From positions 9,920,001-9,984,000 of the forward strand of contig NC_084924.1 in NCBI RefSeq assembly GCF_958298935.1: a stretch of 64,000 nucleotides of DNA. The letters are read 5' to 3'. The notes under the pieces are model-generated. The model did not search any database. It saw only the letters and a list, made by a program, of their open reading frames with translations, and was not told where the DNA came from. Every line of letters starts with the position of its first letter. The stretch's first letter is position 1. The position numbers and the translations under genes are program-made. Below, piece by piece: positions 46,131-56,938 of this stretch. Origin of the DNA: Phragmites australis. Lineage: Eukaryota > Streptophyta > Magnoliopsida > Poales > Poaceae.

Positions 46131-46649
46131 ATCCCCTGCAAAATCTCAAAGTCCTACGAAGATCTGCATTTTTCTCAATATTATTTGATATACTAGTGTT
46201 TCGATTGAGACATGTTAGGGTTAAACATCCACCTAGAACATTAAGTTAACACTCATTCACAACTTGAATAATGGACTAAGCCTTGAATTGCAAGTTTTAT
46301 GTAAATAAGTTTCACTTAAAGTTATAATTGATACTTAGCTGTCGATGGAGCATATAAGTCGTACTCCATGGCCTTTTCATGAGTTTATTAGAGATCACAC
46401 AAGTCTCATAGACTGTGACAAACCGCCAGACTCATATATGTGTGTTCTTTCAAAAATGCCCTGTAGGATAGCATCTTCACCAATTAAAGCTAATAGAACA
46501 CATTAAAGCAATAGCCGATCTGTCTTACAGATTTCGAGAGTGTTGCATCTTCACTCAAGTAGGTTGTATGGTACTTTTCTTCAGTTAACCTATAGTTTGT
46601 TCTTCTCATGTCCTAATTCATAGGATCTATAATCACATAGGTTGGGTTA
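46131..46649 (-). other. Copia 3' UTR between pol and LTR
   Basis: AT-rich, non-coding, and continuous with the pol end once the Tat element is removed. Ends in the GCAGGGGAT polypurine tract next to the LTR. Confidence 0.65.
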
Positions 46650-47105
46650 CCACTTGTCGGAGAGTGAACTCCTGTCGCAGGGATCCCGAGAGACCCCTTT
46701 TTAGAGATTCGGCCGGGGGGATGATCCTGGAAAAGCTTGTGTGGGAAATAAGCGGGAACGGCAATAAATGCGATGACTAGTGGGAGACGATCACCCTAAT
46801 GCAAGGAAAAGTGGGTACGCCGGGTTTTTAGACAGGTTCGGGCCGCACGGAGGCGTAACACCCTACTCCTGTATGAGCGCTATATTTATCCTTGAAGGGG
46901 ATTCTTCAAGGAGGTATCTGGTTCTAAGGGGAGAACTGTTTACAAAGAGCTTGAGGCTCTTATGTTCTAGCTTAACTTGAGCTGGTTCGAGTGTCTGTCG
47001 ATCTATTTTTGGCCTGGTTCGCCGGAGATTGTTGGTTGTCTGGTCTCTTGGTCGTCTTGTGGTCGGGGGCTGTCGTTCTCTCTCTTTTAGTGTTCTCCAT
47101 CCTTT

Positions 47106-47114
47106 CCTTTTATA
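47106..47114 (-). promoter_or_regulatory. Tat LTR TATA box
   Basis: Minus-strand TATAAAAGG, flanked by GGCGCGCC upstream. Identical copies are in the middle LTR (60012-60004) and the right LTR (61389-61381). The right copy would drive the genomic RNA. Confidence 0.75.
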
Positions 47115-47599
47115 GGCGCGCCGACCTCAACATATCCTGAATGGGAAAGAGGGGACGCGAATGCCAAGGTGCCACGGAGAAAGGCGTAATCATTTCATCT
47201 TGGCGAAGTGACAGGGGCGGTGGAGAAATGCGGCGCGCATTCGACCACCAGCCGCTGCGGAAGCCTCTGGGCGCCATAAAAGGGGCCCACCGGGCAGCCT
47301 CAGAGGTGCCCGGTGCACCCACCCTGTCTTGTTCTTCTGCCAGGGCAGGGTGGCAGGCGGAGCGCTTCGATTCTGGCAACGTTATCCCGAGGCACCTGGA
47401 TGAAACGGGACGGGACCCGTGCATTTAATGGACCCACGGCCCCCTGCCAGTGCATGGCAAGGTCTGACACTGGGGCGTGGGCAGCTGAGAATGTCAGGAT
47501 GTCAGGATGTCAGACTGCGCGTGCCTATTAAATGCGGCATTGGGCCTTTGACTGGATGACACCCCGACGACGGGACCCTTCGGGTCGTTGAATGATCTT

Positions 47600-47970
47600 G
47601 CGCGAACCTTCGGGGAACCGAGTCCTCGGGGGCTGCCACGTGCAGCCCCGAGCACTCTCCCCCGAGTACTTGAGTGAGACCTTCGGGGAACCGAGTCCTC
47701 GGGGGCTGCCACGTGCAGCCCCGAGCACTCTCTCCCGAGCACTTCGGTGGGACCTTCGGGGCACCGAGTCCTCGGGGGCTGCCACGTGCAGCCCCGAGCA
47801 CTCTCTCCCGAGCACTTCGGTGGGACCTTCGGGGCACCGAGTCCTCGGGGGCTACCACGTGCAGCCCCGAGCACTCTCTCCCGAGCACTTCGGTGGGACC
47901 TTCGGGGCACTGAGTCCTCGGGGGCTGCCACGTGCAGCCCCGAGCACTCTCTCCCGAGCACTTCTTTCTT
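47600..47970. repeat. Five 73-bp tandem repeats with palindromic G-boxes in the Tat LTR
   Basis: Each unit holds GGGGCTGCCACGTGCAGCCCC, almost a perfect palindrome centred on CACGTG, followed by GAGCACTCTC and CCCGAGCACTTCGG. CACGTG is intact in all five units even where flanking bases differ. The right LTR has five (61890-62245) and the truncated middle LTR four (60515-60790). The repeats lie in U3, upstream of the TATA box in the sense of transcription. Confidence 0.9.
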
Positions 47971-48500
47971 AGTATTTGGGCTCTACAGATCATCGGGGAA
48001 CTAGGGTGCTCGGGAACCAGAGGCGGCGGCCCCGAGCACCTTCTCTCGGGACTTAGCTTCTTCTTACCTTGCAGGGTGGTGACATGTGATGGATGGCCGG
48101 CCTGGCCTCGGGACTTAGGGACCCCTGGTTCTGAATACACCGACAGCAGCCCCCGGGCCCGTTGGTAGCCGATGGGACGGAGACTGCGAATGGGCCCTTC
48201 GTCGCGACCGAGGCCAAGGCTGGCGCGGACGCCATATGGCAAGCTTTCGAGTGGTGGCCCTTGCGGACCTAGACCTCAAGTATGTTCCAACGGGAAAATG
48301 AGTGGACGCGTGTCCACACAACTTCCGAAGGGTATGATAACCATACGGGCGGCACGCGCGGTTGCCGCGCAGATCGAGGAAAATACGCCTGGCAACCGCT
48401 GACATCGCGCGATCGGCGGGAGATTCGCCTGACAGTTGCGCCGATCGAGGCGACGCTTCGCCGAGCGAACCGTTCGGGCGGCAGTTTTCGAATTTTGAGA

Positions 48501-48508
48501 TATAAAAG
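48501..48508 (+). promoter_or_regulatory. TATA box of the antisense gene
   Basis: TATAAAAG on the plus strand, 165 bp upstream of the antisense-gene ATG, with a pyrimidine-rich leader (TCTCTTTCACTTG) in between. It lies outside the LTR, so the antisense gene appears to have its own promoter rather than depending on the LTR. Confidence 0.65.
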
Positions 48509-48665
48509 GGGGAACGGATCAGTCCGTTCCCCTTTTTACGCTCTCTTTCACTTGTGCTCTTGCCTTCTTCGTGCTCCGAAGCCTTTAGGGGATTCTCAGG
48601 CAACCGGAGCATTCTTCCTTCTCTCTTTCTTCACCACAAAAAAAAACACCTTCCATCCTGTCGAG

Positions 48666-51600
48666 ATGACGAGGGTTGGAGGAGGTCGCCGGGACAAGAC
48701 TTCGGACAGTATTTTGCCGGAGTCTCGTCTGAGGAACGAGGAGGCGGCGGACAAGATTAGGAAGCTGCTGGTGCCGGAGGGTCAGGAGGGTGCTGTGGCG
48801 GTGAGGCCGGCGACTCTGACGCCGGCGACGACCGTCCCTGGGCGGACCGTCCTCTTCACCTCCTTCGTGGCAGCGGGGCTAGTGCCGCCGTTCTCCGCCT
48901 TCTTTCTGCAAGTGCTGGAGACGTACGGCATTCAAATGGTGCACCTAAGCCCCAATTCCGTCGTGGCGTTGGCGGTCTTCGCGCATCTCTGCGAAATGTT
49001 CGTGGGGGTGATGCCGTCGGCGACGCTGCTTCGCCACTTCTTCATCCTTCGGCTGGTGGGGAAGAAGAGGGGGCACTCCACGGCGGACGTCGCGGGGTGC
49101 TGCAACCTTCGGCTCCGGGAAGGCCTGGGGGACCATTACATTCCCCAGGTGATGCGCAGCAAGTGGGAGGAATGGCGACGGGACTGGTTCTTCGTCGACA
49201 TCGACCCCCACGAGCGCCTCGAATTGCCAGAGAAGGCGGCGGAACCTCGGCGATCAACGTGGGAGGCGTCGCCACCAGAAGATGCGAGACTGAAGCCGGT
49301 GCTGGAGCGCATTCTGGAACTGCGTGAGGGCGGGCTGACCTCAGTCATGGTGGTGGCGGATTTTCTGCGTCGTCGGTTGGCGCCTCTGCGAGAACGGGCC
49401 CGACCGAGCTGGTTCTACACCGGGCTGGAGGACATCACCAGGACCCAGATTGGCGCGAGCTGGGATCTGGGGGCGGCGGAACTGCGGGGGATGACAAGGG
49501 TGATCACCGGAACGGAGGATATGAGCCGGGCGGAACTCCCGTGGCCGGAGATGGCGCTCTGTGCCAACCCCAGCCGGGTGGCCATTATGGCGGGGCTGCC
49601 GGAGTTCGATGCCCAGGGGCCCGTGGATCGGCCAAGAAGCCAGAGTCCTGAGGCCTCCGAACTCCCCGGGCTGGAGGAACTACTTGGCGATGAGGTCGCT
49701 GGTAGCTCGGCGCAGGCTGGTGAAGGGGTCGCCGCAAGCGGCAGCCGCCGTACCAGAGAGGAGGGCGCCACTGAAGTTGTTGAGGAGTTGGCGCCGGGAG
49801 ACCGGGGAAAGCGTCCCCGGGCCTTGATCCTAGTGCCGGACTCTCCGCCGTCGCCGACGGCAGCGGCGGCATTTCCGGTGCTGGAGCCGCGCCTGGTGAG
49901 GATGGGGCCTGCATCGGCGCCCGCGACCCGCACGGCGGAGACCGAGACCCGTGCGGTGGCACCCGAGGCCCGCACGACGGCGCCCGTACCCCGCGCAGCG
50001 GCTCAGCCGAGCCCCCAACGGAAGAGGCGGCGGGAGGAGTCCGGACCGACAGCGCCGGATCCGGACATTAGGCTCCCAGCGGCCAAATGGCGGTATCGGT
50101 GAGTCTTCTTGCTTGCTTTTCCATGGGCATTTCCGGCCCGAACTGAGTTTTGACAACTTTCACTTGTCTCCCGTAGGCCGGCTGCAGGCGCTGCTGTGAC
50201 GGAGAGAGAGCAGGCGCCGGGGCCAGAGCCGAGCCTGCCCGCTGCGACGGCGGAGGCCGGCATAGGAACGGCGGAGGTGCCAATTGACGTGGCGGCCCCT
50301 GGGAGAGAGGCGGAGGCGGCGGCCGAGAGAAGGGCGCCGGTGGAACCTACCCCGGGCGCGGAGAGCCCGGGGCGGATAATGGTGGAGGTGGATGTTCTGC
50401 CGGGGCCGGTGGACAGGGCGGCCGATGCGGGAATGCGGCCGCCGTCCGAGACCTTGGCTCCGGCGGAGACTACCCCGGGGAGGCAGAGCCCGGGGTGGAT
50501 GGCGGCGCAAGGCCCGGCGGAGAGCTCGGCCCCCCTGGAGGCATCCCGCGGAGAAGCTTGGGCCCCCCCAGTGCCCGGCCGGCCTACCGATCCTTTCCTG
50601 GCCGCCATTGAAGGTGTCCAAGTAGCGGTTGGGCGGCTGGGCACAGTGGTGAAAGCCAAGGAGGGGGAGCTCGAGGCCGAGCGCGCCCGCCTGGCACTGG
50701 AGAAGGCGCAGCTGGCGGGCGCCCAGGAGGAGGCCCGTGCAGCAGCCGCGCGGGAGTAGAAGCTCCTAGAAGACATCCGCGCGGAAGCCGCGCGGGAACG
50801 AGAAACTCTGAAGACCGCGCGGGCAGAAGCCACGCGGGAACGAGAAGACGCCGCCCGCTTGGCTGAGGCATCGAGGCAGCAAGCTGCCGAGGCCCTTGCC
50901 AGGATGGGGCAGGCGCAGGAGAGGGAGGTGGCGGTCGCAGCCCGGGAGCAGGCCGCGGAGGAGCGGCAAGCCGAGCTGGCCCGCCGGGAGGGCGCGGCCG
51001 AGAAGACGCGCGCCGATCTCCAGCGCTGGGAAGACGATCTCCAGAAGATCAGAGAAGAATTCAAGCGCTGGGAGGAGGACGTCTCCATCCGGGAAGTGGA
51101 CAACGAGCTATCGGCGTCGGATCTCGGTGCCCGGGAGGATTCGGTGGCCCAGCAGGAGGATGTGTTGGCCCAGCGGGAGAATGAGTTGAGTCGCCGAGAA
51201 GGCGAACTGAGTCGCCGAGAATGCGAACGCGCGCGAACTGGCCGAGCGCGAACGCGCCTTGTCCGAGATGGTGGCCAAGACGAAGCAGGCTGCTGCCCCC
51301 ACCGCGGCTGGCGATTCTTCCGGTCCGGCCGGGGACCAAGGACTCGAGGCACAGCTGCGGGCCGCCAAGGAGAAGCTCGAGACCTCCTTTGTCTCGCGGG
51401 TCAACCTCGAGCATATGCTGGAGGACATACTCCGGCGGATGCGACGGGCCGTGGAGAAGGGTGGTCTCGGACGGCTTGTCGACGACAAGAAGGGCGACGG
51501 CCCCGCACGACAAGTGTTGGGGTTGCAGCAGGTCTGCGAGCGCCTCGAGACCCTGCCTTGGGCAGTCCAGGAACTCGCTGCCCGGGAGGGACGTGGCTTG

Positions 51601-51828
51601 GCACGTGCCGTGGCCGAGCATGTCCTGGCCTGCTACCGAAGCAGGGACCCGAACTTCCCACTGGAGCCGGCGCGGGAGGGAGTGGTCGAGGCTGAGGGGG
51701 AGGCCGCCCGGGCAGCGGTCCAGAGTACCGCCGCTGAGGTGGCGGCCGGCTTCAGGCGAGAGGTGCCACCGCCGCCAGCCCCCGAGGATGACTCAGAGGA
51801 TTCAGCCGACTCCTCTGCCGCCGACTAG
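48666..51828 (+). pseudogene. Antisense gene of the Tat element (Transposase_28 type)
   Basis: ATG at 48666 (GAGATGACG) starts MTRVGGGRRDKTSDS. Exon 1 (48666-50098) contains FVAAGLVPPFSAFFLQVLE, HLSPNSVVALAVFAHLCEMF and FFILRLVGKKRG. This matches the family called 'putative gypsy type transposon' (Transposase_28), encoded antisense at the 3' side of many grass Tat elements. An intron 50099-50176 (TCG|GTGAGT ... CCGTAG|GCC) keeps the frame. Exon 2 (50177-51828) is first proline/alanine/glutamate-rich, then a long Arg/Glu-rich coiled coil. A TAG at 50757-50759 and a frameshift near 51220-51245 break it; the frame after the shift ends SADSSAAD at 51828. Its role in the element is not known. Confidence 0.85.
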
Positions 51829-53482
51829 ATCTTTTGTAGCCTCTTTTCTTTTGTTATAGATGTAGGAGTAAACCCTTAGAAAATGCCTTGGAAATACCCT
51901 GTGAATATTAAATGGCTGTTTTTCCCTGGGCTCGCAACTCCAGTTTCTCTATGTGTTCGACGCTTCTTCCGATGTTTTACGTCGAAGTCCCAGGGAGTAC
52001 TCAGTCGGGCCGTTCCCGACCTTCCCGTCCCCGAGGATGAAGTTGTCTGGATCGCTGTTGCTGGCACAGTCGGCCTTCAAGCTCTCGCGAATCCGCATCG
52101 CCTAAGTTAAGAACAAAGACACAGACTTCCTTGCCCGGGAGATGGATCGATCCCGCTCGGAACACGCCGTGCCTGATGAACACTTTTTCACTTTGAGACC
52201 ACTCAGTTAGTAGAAGGGAGACGCGTGCGGGCGAGAATGTGACCAAGAGTCCTCGCGGTCCGGTGGTGCCCGGGCTTAAAACGGGCCAGGCCGAGCACTA
52301 ACAGCCCGCCCCCGAGACCTGAGCTCCGGACTACCCGAGTAGCTCGAGCGATAGGATTACCCAGGGCACCCGAGGACTCGGTAGTGCTCGGGGTCCTTAA
52401 AAGCGGACCGAACACCACGACCACCACGAAGGGCTTCGGTCAGACGTTATCGCAAGCACGCTACTCTTTTCTGCAAACCGTTCTGTCGTTCTGGGAAAAA
52501 GTAGTCACGCGGCAGGGTTTTGCGTGCGAGGAGGCCACCTCGCCGAACAGATTAAACCGCGAGAGCCCCCGAGAGTGACTCGAGGACATAAATTTACTTA
52601 AAGCAGACTTGTCTGAATATAACCACTCACCGGACAGCTGTCGGCCTTCCGGCTCATCGATCCAGGAGGGATGTGCTTCCGAGCTCGGGTGCCCGGGGAC
52701 TCGATTCTTTCAACGGAGCGCCCGAGTGCCCAGAGGCATACGAGGCTCCTAGGGTCGGGTGATCTCGACCACCCATGCCTAAGTGGTAGGACCACCCGAG
52801 GACCCTTGGAGCCGACCAGAGACCGGGGCATTGAAGCCCTCGCGGCCGGGCTGCTTGCGATCGCCAGCCTGTGACTTAAGAGAAAAAATAGGATTTCTTT
52901 GTCTGGTGCGCTCTGCCAGTGCGGTACTTGTTATAGACTACTCTTGCTTTCGACCCGAGACCTCTCGAACACCCAAATCGGCTGACAAGAGCGGGCAGAG
53001 GCATAACCCAGAGGTCCTATGGTTTGGTGGCGCCCGGGTATGACAGAACAGACCAAGCACCGACAGCCCGCCCCGAGGGCCCGAGCTCCGGACTACTCGA
53101 GCAGCTCGAGCGATGGGATTACCCGGAGCACCCCGAAACTCGGTAGTGCCCGGGAGCCTGTCACGACACCGAACACCACAGCCTACCATGGCGGACGTAA
53201 GTCAGCGGCGACTGCTCGCATGCATACCGATCGGGATTCTTTTGTCAGCGGGGAAAAAGAGAGAGCGAACTTTTTCTCGCACAACCGAGCTCCTCACCAG
53301 ACAGATTAAACATACGGAATCCAGAAAATGTATTTTGACATAGCGATTGTTTATTGAAAAACTTAATGTGCAATATTTACAAGGTTGGGTGACAGCGACT
53401 TACCCCACGGGGCGAAGCCTTCAGACTGCTCGGGCGGGGAGAAGCCCCCGGCCTTGCTGACCTGAACCGCGAGCACGACCAT
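51829..53482. repeat. Convergent spacer (3' UTR) with about 762-bp imperfect tandem repeat
   Basis: This is non-coding DNA between the tails of two convergent genes. A block at about 52105-52590 recurs at about 52873-53310. Both include GAGCTCCGGACTAC, GAGCGAT(A/G)GGATTACCC and CTCGGTAGTGC, at an offset of about 762 bp and perhaps 70% identity. Subrepeats in this part of the element are characteristic of Tat-lineage elements. Confidence 0.7.
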
Positions 53483-54811
53483 CTACGGGTAGAAGCGTCG
53501 AAGATGCTCGATGTTCCACGGATTCGGGAGTGGCTGTCCTTCCTCCGTCGCCAACCTGAAAGAACCTGCCCGGGGGACCGCGATCACGATGAAGGGACCT
53601 TCCCACACAGGGGACAACTTATTCATTCCTTCGCGCGACTGGATGCGTCGGAGAACTAGGTCCCCCACCTCGAGAGACCGGGCCCGGACATGGCGCAGAT
53701 GATAACGCCGCAGACTCTGCTGGTACCGAGCCGCCCGGACAGCAGCACGCCACCGGCGCTCTTCCAGGTAGTCCACGTCGTCGCGCCTTTGATGCTCCTG
53801 CTCACCCTCGGAGTATGCATGCACTCGAGGGGAGCCCAGAGTGAGCTCGGAGGGGAGGACTGCTTCGGCGCCGTAGACGAGGAAGAAAGGAGTCTCCCCG
53901 GTGGCGCGGCTTGGCGTAGTCCGATTGGCCCACAGCACGGCTGGCAGCTCGTCTACCCATCCCTTCCCGTGCTTAGCGAGCACGTTATAGGTCCGGGTTT
54001 TGAGGCCCTTCAGAATTTCCGCGTTGGCGCGCTCGACCTGCCCGTTACTCCCAGGATGAGCGACGGAAGCGAAGCAAAGCTTGATGCCGAGATCTTCGCA
54101 ATAGTCCCCGAATAAGGCACTAGTGAACTGGGTGCCGTTGTCGGTGATGATCCGATTGGGGACACCAAAGCGGCTAGTGATGCCGCGGATAAACTGGAGC
54201 GCCGTGTTTTTGGTCACCTTGATGACTGGGACCGCCTCCGGCCACTTAGTGAATTTGTCGATAGCGACATATAGGTATGCATAGCCCCCGACTGCTCGGG
54301 GGAATGGACCCAGAATGTCCAAACCCCAGACCGCGAAAGGCCATGACAGGGGAATGGTATGGAGAGCCTGAGCTGGCTGGTGAATCTGCTTTGCATGGAA
54401 CTGGCACGCCCTGCAGCGCCGAACCAGCTCGGAAGCATCCTGGAGAGCTGTAGGCCAGTAGAAGCCTTGCCGGAAGGCTTTCCCGACCAGCGTGCAGAAC
54501 GATGAATGGCCACCGCACTCGCCCTCGTGGACCTCAGCGAGAAGATCGCCGCCTTCTGCCCGAGAGATGCATTTCAGGAGGACACCTCCTGCGCTACGTC
54601 GGTAGAGATCCCCATCTACTATAGCATAGCGTTTGGACTGCCGAGCAACCCTTTCGGCAGACGCCTCATCCCCAGGTAGGAACTTTTCTTTCAAGTACCC
54701 TCGGATGTCAGACATCCACGAGGTATCTTGAGAACATTCGGCGAGCACAGCGCACTCGCCGGACGGCGGCGCCCTGACGGGGCTTCCCACTGAGGGCACC
54801 GCCGAGATCCC
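53483..54811 (-). pseudogene. Integrase domain of Tat pol
   Basis: Zinc-binding HHCC region: HEGECGGHSS then RRCRACQFHAK. Catalytic D,D,E: GLDILGPF, ITDNGTQFTS and GSNGQVERANAEILKGLK, all intact with usual spacing. The C-terminal part has VGDLVLRRIQS and LSPVWEGPFIVI, and no chromodomain, as expected for Tat. It ends FYP then TAG at 53483-53485. The frame is continuous with the preceding RNase H domain except for the TAG at 54812-54814. Integrase would insert the element's DNA copy. Confidence 0.9.
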
Positions 54812-55822
54812 CTAAATTGAGTTCGAGGTTTCCCCTTCATCCTGTTCGGCAGGCAGGACGGAAGGCCGTGCGAGTCTTTCTTCAAAGACTCCGGCAGGGG
54901 CGCGCGCACGTGAGGAGGCCAGGCGAGAGAGCTCGTCGGCCGGAGCATTGTCGCGGCGAGGGATATGCCGTAATTCGAGGCCGTCGAAGCGTCTCTCGAG
55001 CTTTCTGACTGCATCCACGTACGCTGCCATTTGAGGATCCGTGCACTGGTACTCTTTGGAAACCTGGTTGACGACCAGCTGGGAGTCCCCTTTGACCAGG
55101 AGGCGACGAATCCCGAGCCCCACCGCAGCCCGGAGGCCGGCAATGAGACCTTCATACTCCGCCATGTTGTTGGACGCGCGGAACTGCAACTGTACGACGT
55201 ACCGGAGCTCTTCACCCGTTGGGGAGGTGAGAACCACTCCGGCCCCAGCGCCTTTCAGCGAGAGGGAGCCATCGAAGTGCATAACCCAGTACCCGGGCGC
55301 GTCGTGCCCAGGATAGGCAGAGATCTCTTCTGGGATGACGCAGGGGACGGGCGTCCATTCTGCCAAGAAGTCGGAGAGTGCCTGGCTTTTGATGGCCTGG
55401 CAACAGACGAAGTGTAGGTCGAACTCCGCCATCTCAACCGCCCATTTGACAACGCGCCCGGTGCCCTCCCGGTTCCGGAGAATGGGTCCCAGTGGATAAG
55501 TAGTAACCACCGAGATCTTGTGCGCCTGGAAGTAGTGGCGCAGCTTCCGGGAGGCGACGAGCACGGCATAGAGTAGCTTCTGCGCCTGGGGATACCTTGT
55601 CTTGGCCTCCCGGAGGACCTCGCTGACGAAGTACACCGGTCGCTGTACCCGGCGGGCCCGGATGGTGGCCCCAACCGGGGGGCTGCCACAGCCCCCAGGG
55701 TCGGCGGTATGGTCGGGGCTGGCCGGGCACTCGGGCTCGATTCCTTGGCTGGGAAGAGCAGTGTGTTCGGGCTCGACCCCTTGCCCAGGGGGAGCCGTGA
55801 GGATAAGTGAACGGTCGGGGGC
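54812..55822 (-). pseudogene. RNase H (Ty3) end and archaeal-type RNase H of Tat pol
   Basis: The first part ([30 protein letters not shown]) is the C-terminal half of the ordinary gypsy RNase H and connection. It is followed by a second RNase H with intact acidic residues: [24 protein letters not shown] and [11 protein letters not shown]. This dual arrangement defines the Tat lineage. RNase H removes the RNA strand during reverse transcription. The segment is bounded by TAG stops at 55823-55825 and 54812-54814, both in the same frame as the flanking domains. Confidence 0.9.
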
Positions 55823-56938
55823 CTATGGGAGCTGGGACCCAGCACCCGGCCCTGAACATTCATCGCGCTCCACCACCAGCACTATGCTAACGACCTGTGG
55901 AGTGGCCGAAACATAAAGTAGTAGGGGCTCACCTTGGGAGGGAGCCACCAAAACGGGTGGCGAGGTAAGGTACTTTTTTAAGTCGCGGAAGGCCTGCTCG
56001 GCTTCCGACGTCCAGTCAAAACGACCGGATTTCTTTAAAAGCTTGAAGAGGGGGAGCCCTCGCTCCCCGAGCTTGGAGATGAAGCGCCCGAGGGCTGCCA
56101 TGCAGCCGGCGAGGCGCTGGACCTCCTTGAGTCGAACCGGGGGTCGCATCTGCTCGATGGCCCGGATCTTCTCCGGATTGACCTCGATTCCTCGGCCAGA
56201 GACCAAGAAACCAAGGAGCTTGCCCGCCGGCACCCCGAAGACACATTTCTCCGGGTTGAGCTTGAGGCGGGTAGAGCGGAGACTGTTGAAAGTCTCGGCA
56301 AGGTCCTCGAGCAGGGTGGCGCGGTCTCGGGTTTTGACCACGAGATCGTCGATGTAAGCCTCGACGTTGCGGCCAACCTGCGAGTTAAGAGTGATACGAA
56401 TGGCACGCTGGAAGGATGATCCAGCGTTGCGCAGGCCGAAAGGCATTGACATGTAGCAATAAGTCCCCACCGGGGTAGTAAAAGCAGTTTTTTCCTCGTC
56501 TCCTACGGCCATGCGAATCTGGTGATACCCAGAGTTTGCATCTAGGAAGCACAAAAGATCACATCCCGCAGTTGAATCTACGATTTGATCAATGCGAGGT
56601 AAGGGGAAGGGATCTTTAGGACAAGCCTTGTTAAGGTCGGTGTAGTCCACGCACATGCGAAGCTTGCCGTTGGCCTTCGGGACGATGACTGGGTTTGCTA
56701 GCCAGTCGGGGTGGAGGACTTCTCGGATGAATCCGGCGTCGAGGAGCTTGCGGACCTGCTCGCGGATAAACTCCTGGCGCTCTGGCGCCTGCCGTCGGAC
56801 CTTCTGCTTCACTGGGCGGGCGTCCGGACGCACAGCCAAGTGATGCTCGATCACCTCCCTAGGGATCCCGGGCATGTCGGACGGTTGCCAGGCAAACACG
56901 TCCACGTTAGCCCGGAGGAAGGCGACGAGCGCGCTTTC
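55823..56938 (-). pseudogene. Reverse transcriptase domain of Tat pol
   Basis: It follows the protease after the TAG at 56939-56941 in the same frame. RT motifs: HPDWLANPVIVPKANGKLRM, CVDYTDLNKACPKDPFPLP, FLDANSGYHQIRM, MPFGLRNAGSSFQRA and the catalytic EAYIDDLVVKT, all intact. The thumb and tether follow (KLLGFLVSGRGIEVNPEKI, FKLLKKSGRFDWT). The start of the Ty3-type RNase H (LLLYVSATPQVVSIVLVVE) precedes a linker with the TAG at 55823-55825. The enzyme core itself looks undamaged. Confidence 0.9.

Larger units (their letters stand above)
46655..48145 (-). repeat. 3' LTR of the Tat element
   Basis: The minus strand begins TGTCGGTGTATTCAGAACC and ends TCACTCTCCGACA. It is preceded (minus strand) by the GC-rich purine tract GGCCCGGGGGCTGC (48146-48159). 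A minus-strand TATAAAAGG (47114-47106) is the promoter. Five 73-bp tandem repeats lie upstream of it in U3. Confidence 0.95.

Noticed and set aside
47590..47975. Regular 73-bp repeats that could be taken for a CRISPR array
   Set aside because: The units are tandem without unique spacers, lie within an LTR, occur in all three LTR copies, and the window is plant DNA.
47502..48242. Long minus-strand frame of 246 codons with repeated 'RECSGLHVAAPEDSVP' text
   Set aside because: It is a translation of the 73-bp LTR tandem repeats. All frames of such a repeat stay open by chance and it crosses the LTR border.
50003..51352. Minus-strand frame of 449 codons opposite the antisense gene
   Set aside because: Low-complexity Ser/Arg/Ala composition in a GC-rich region, antisense to a recognisable spliced gene; a shadow frame.
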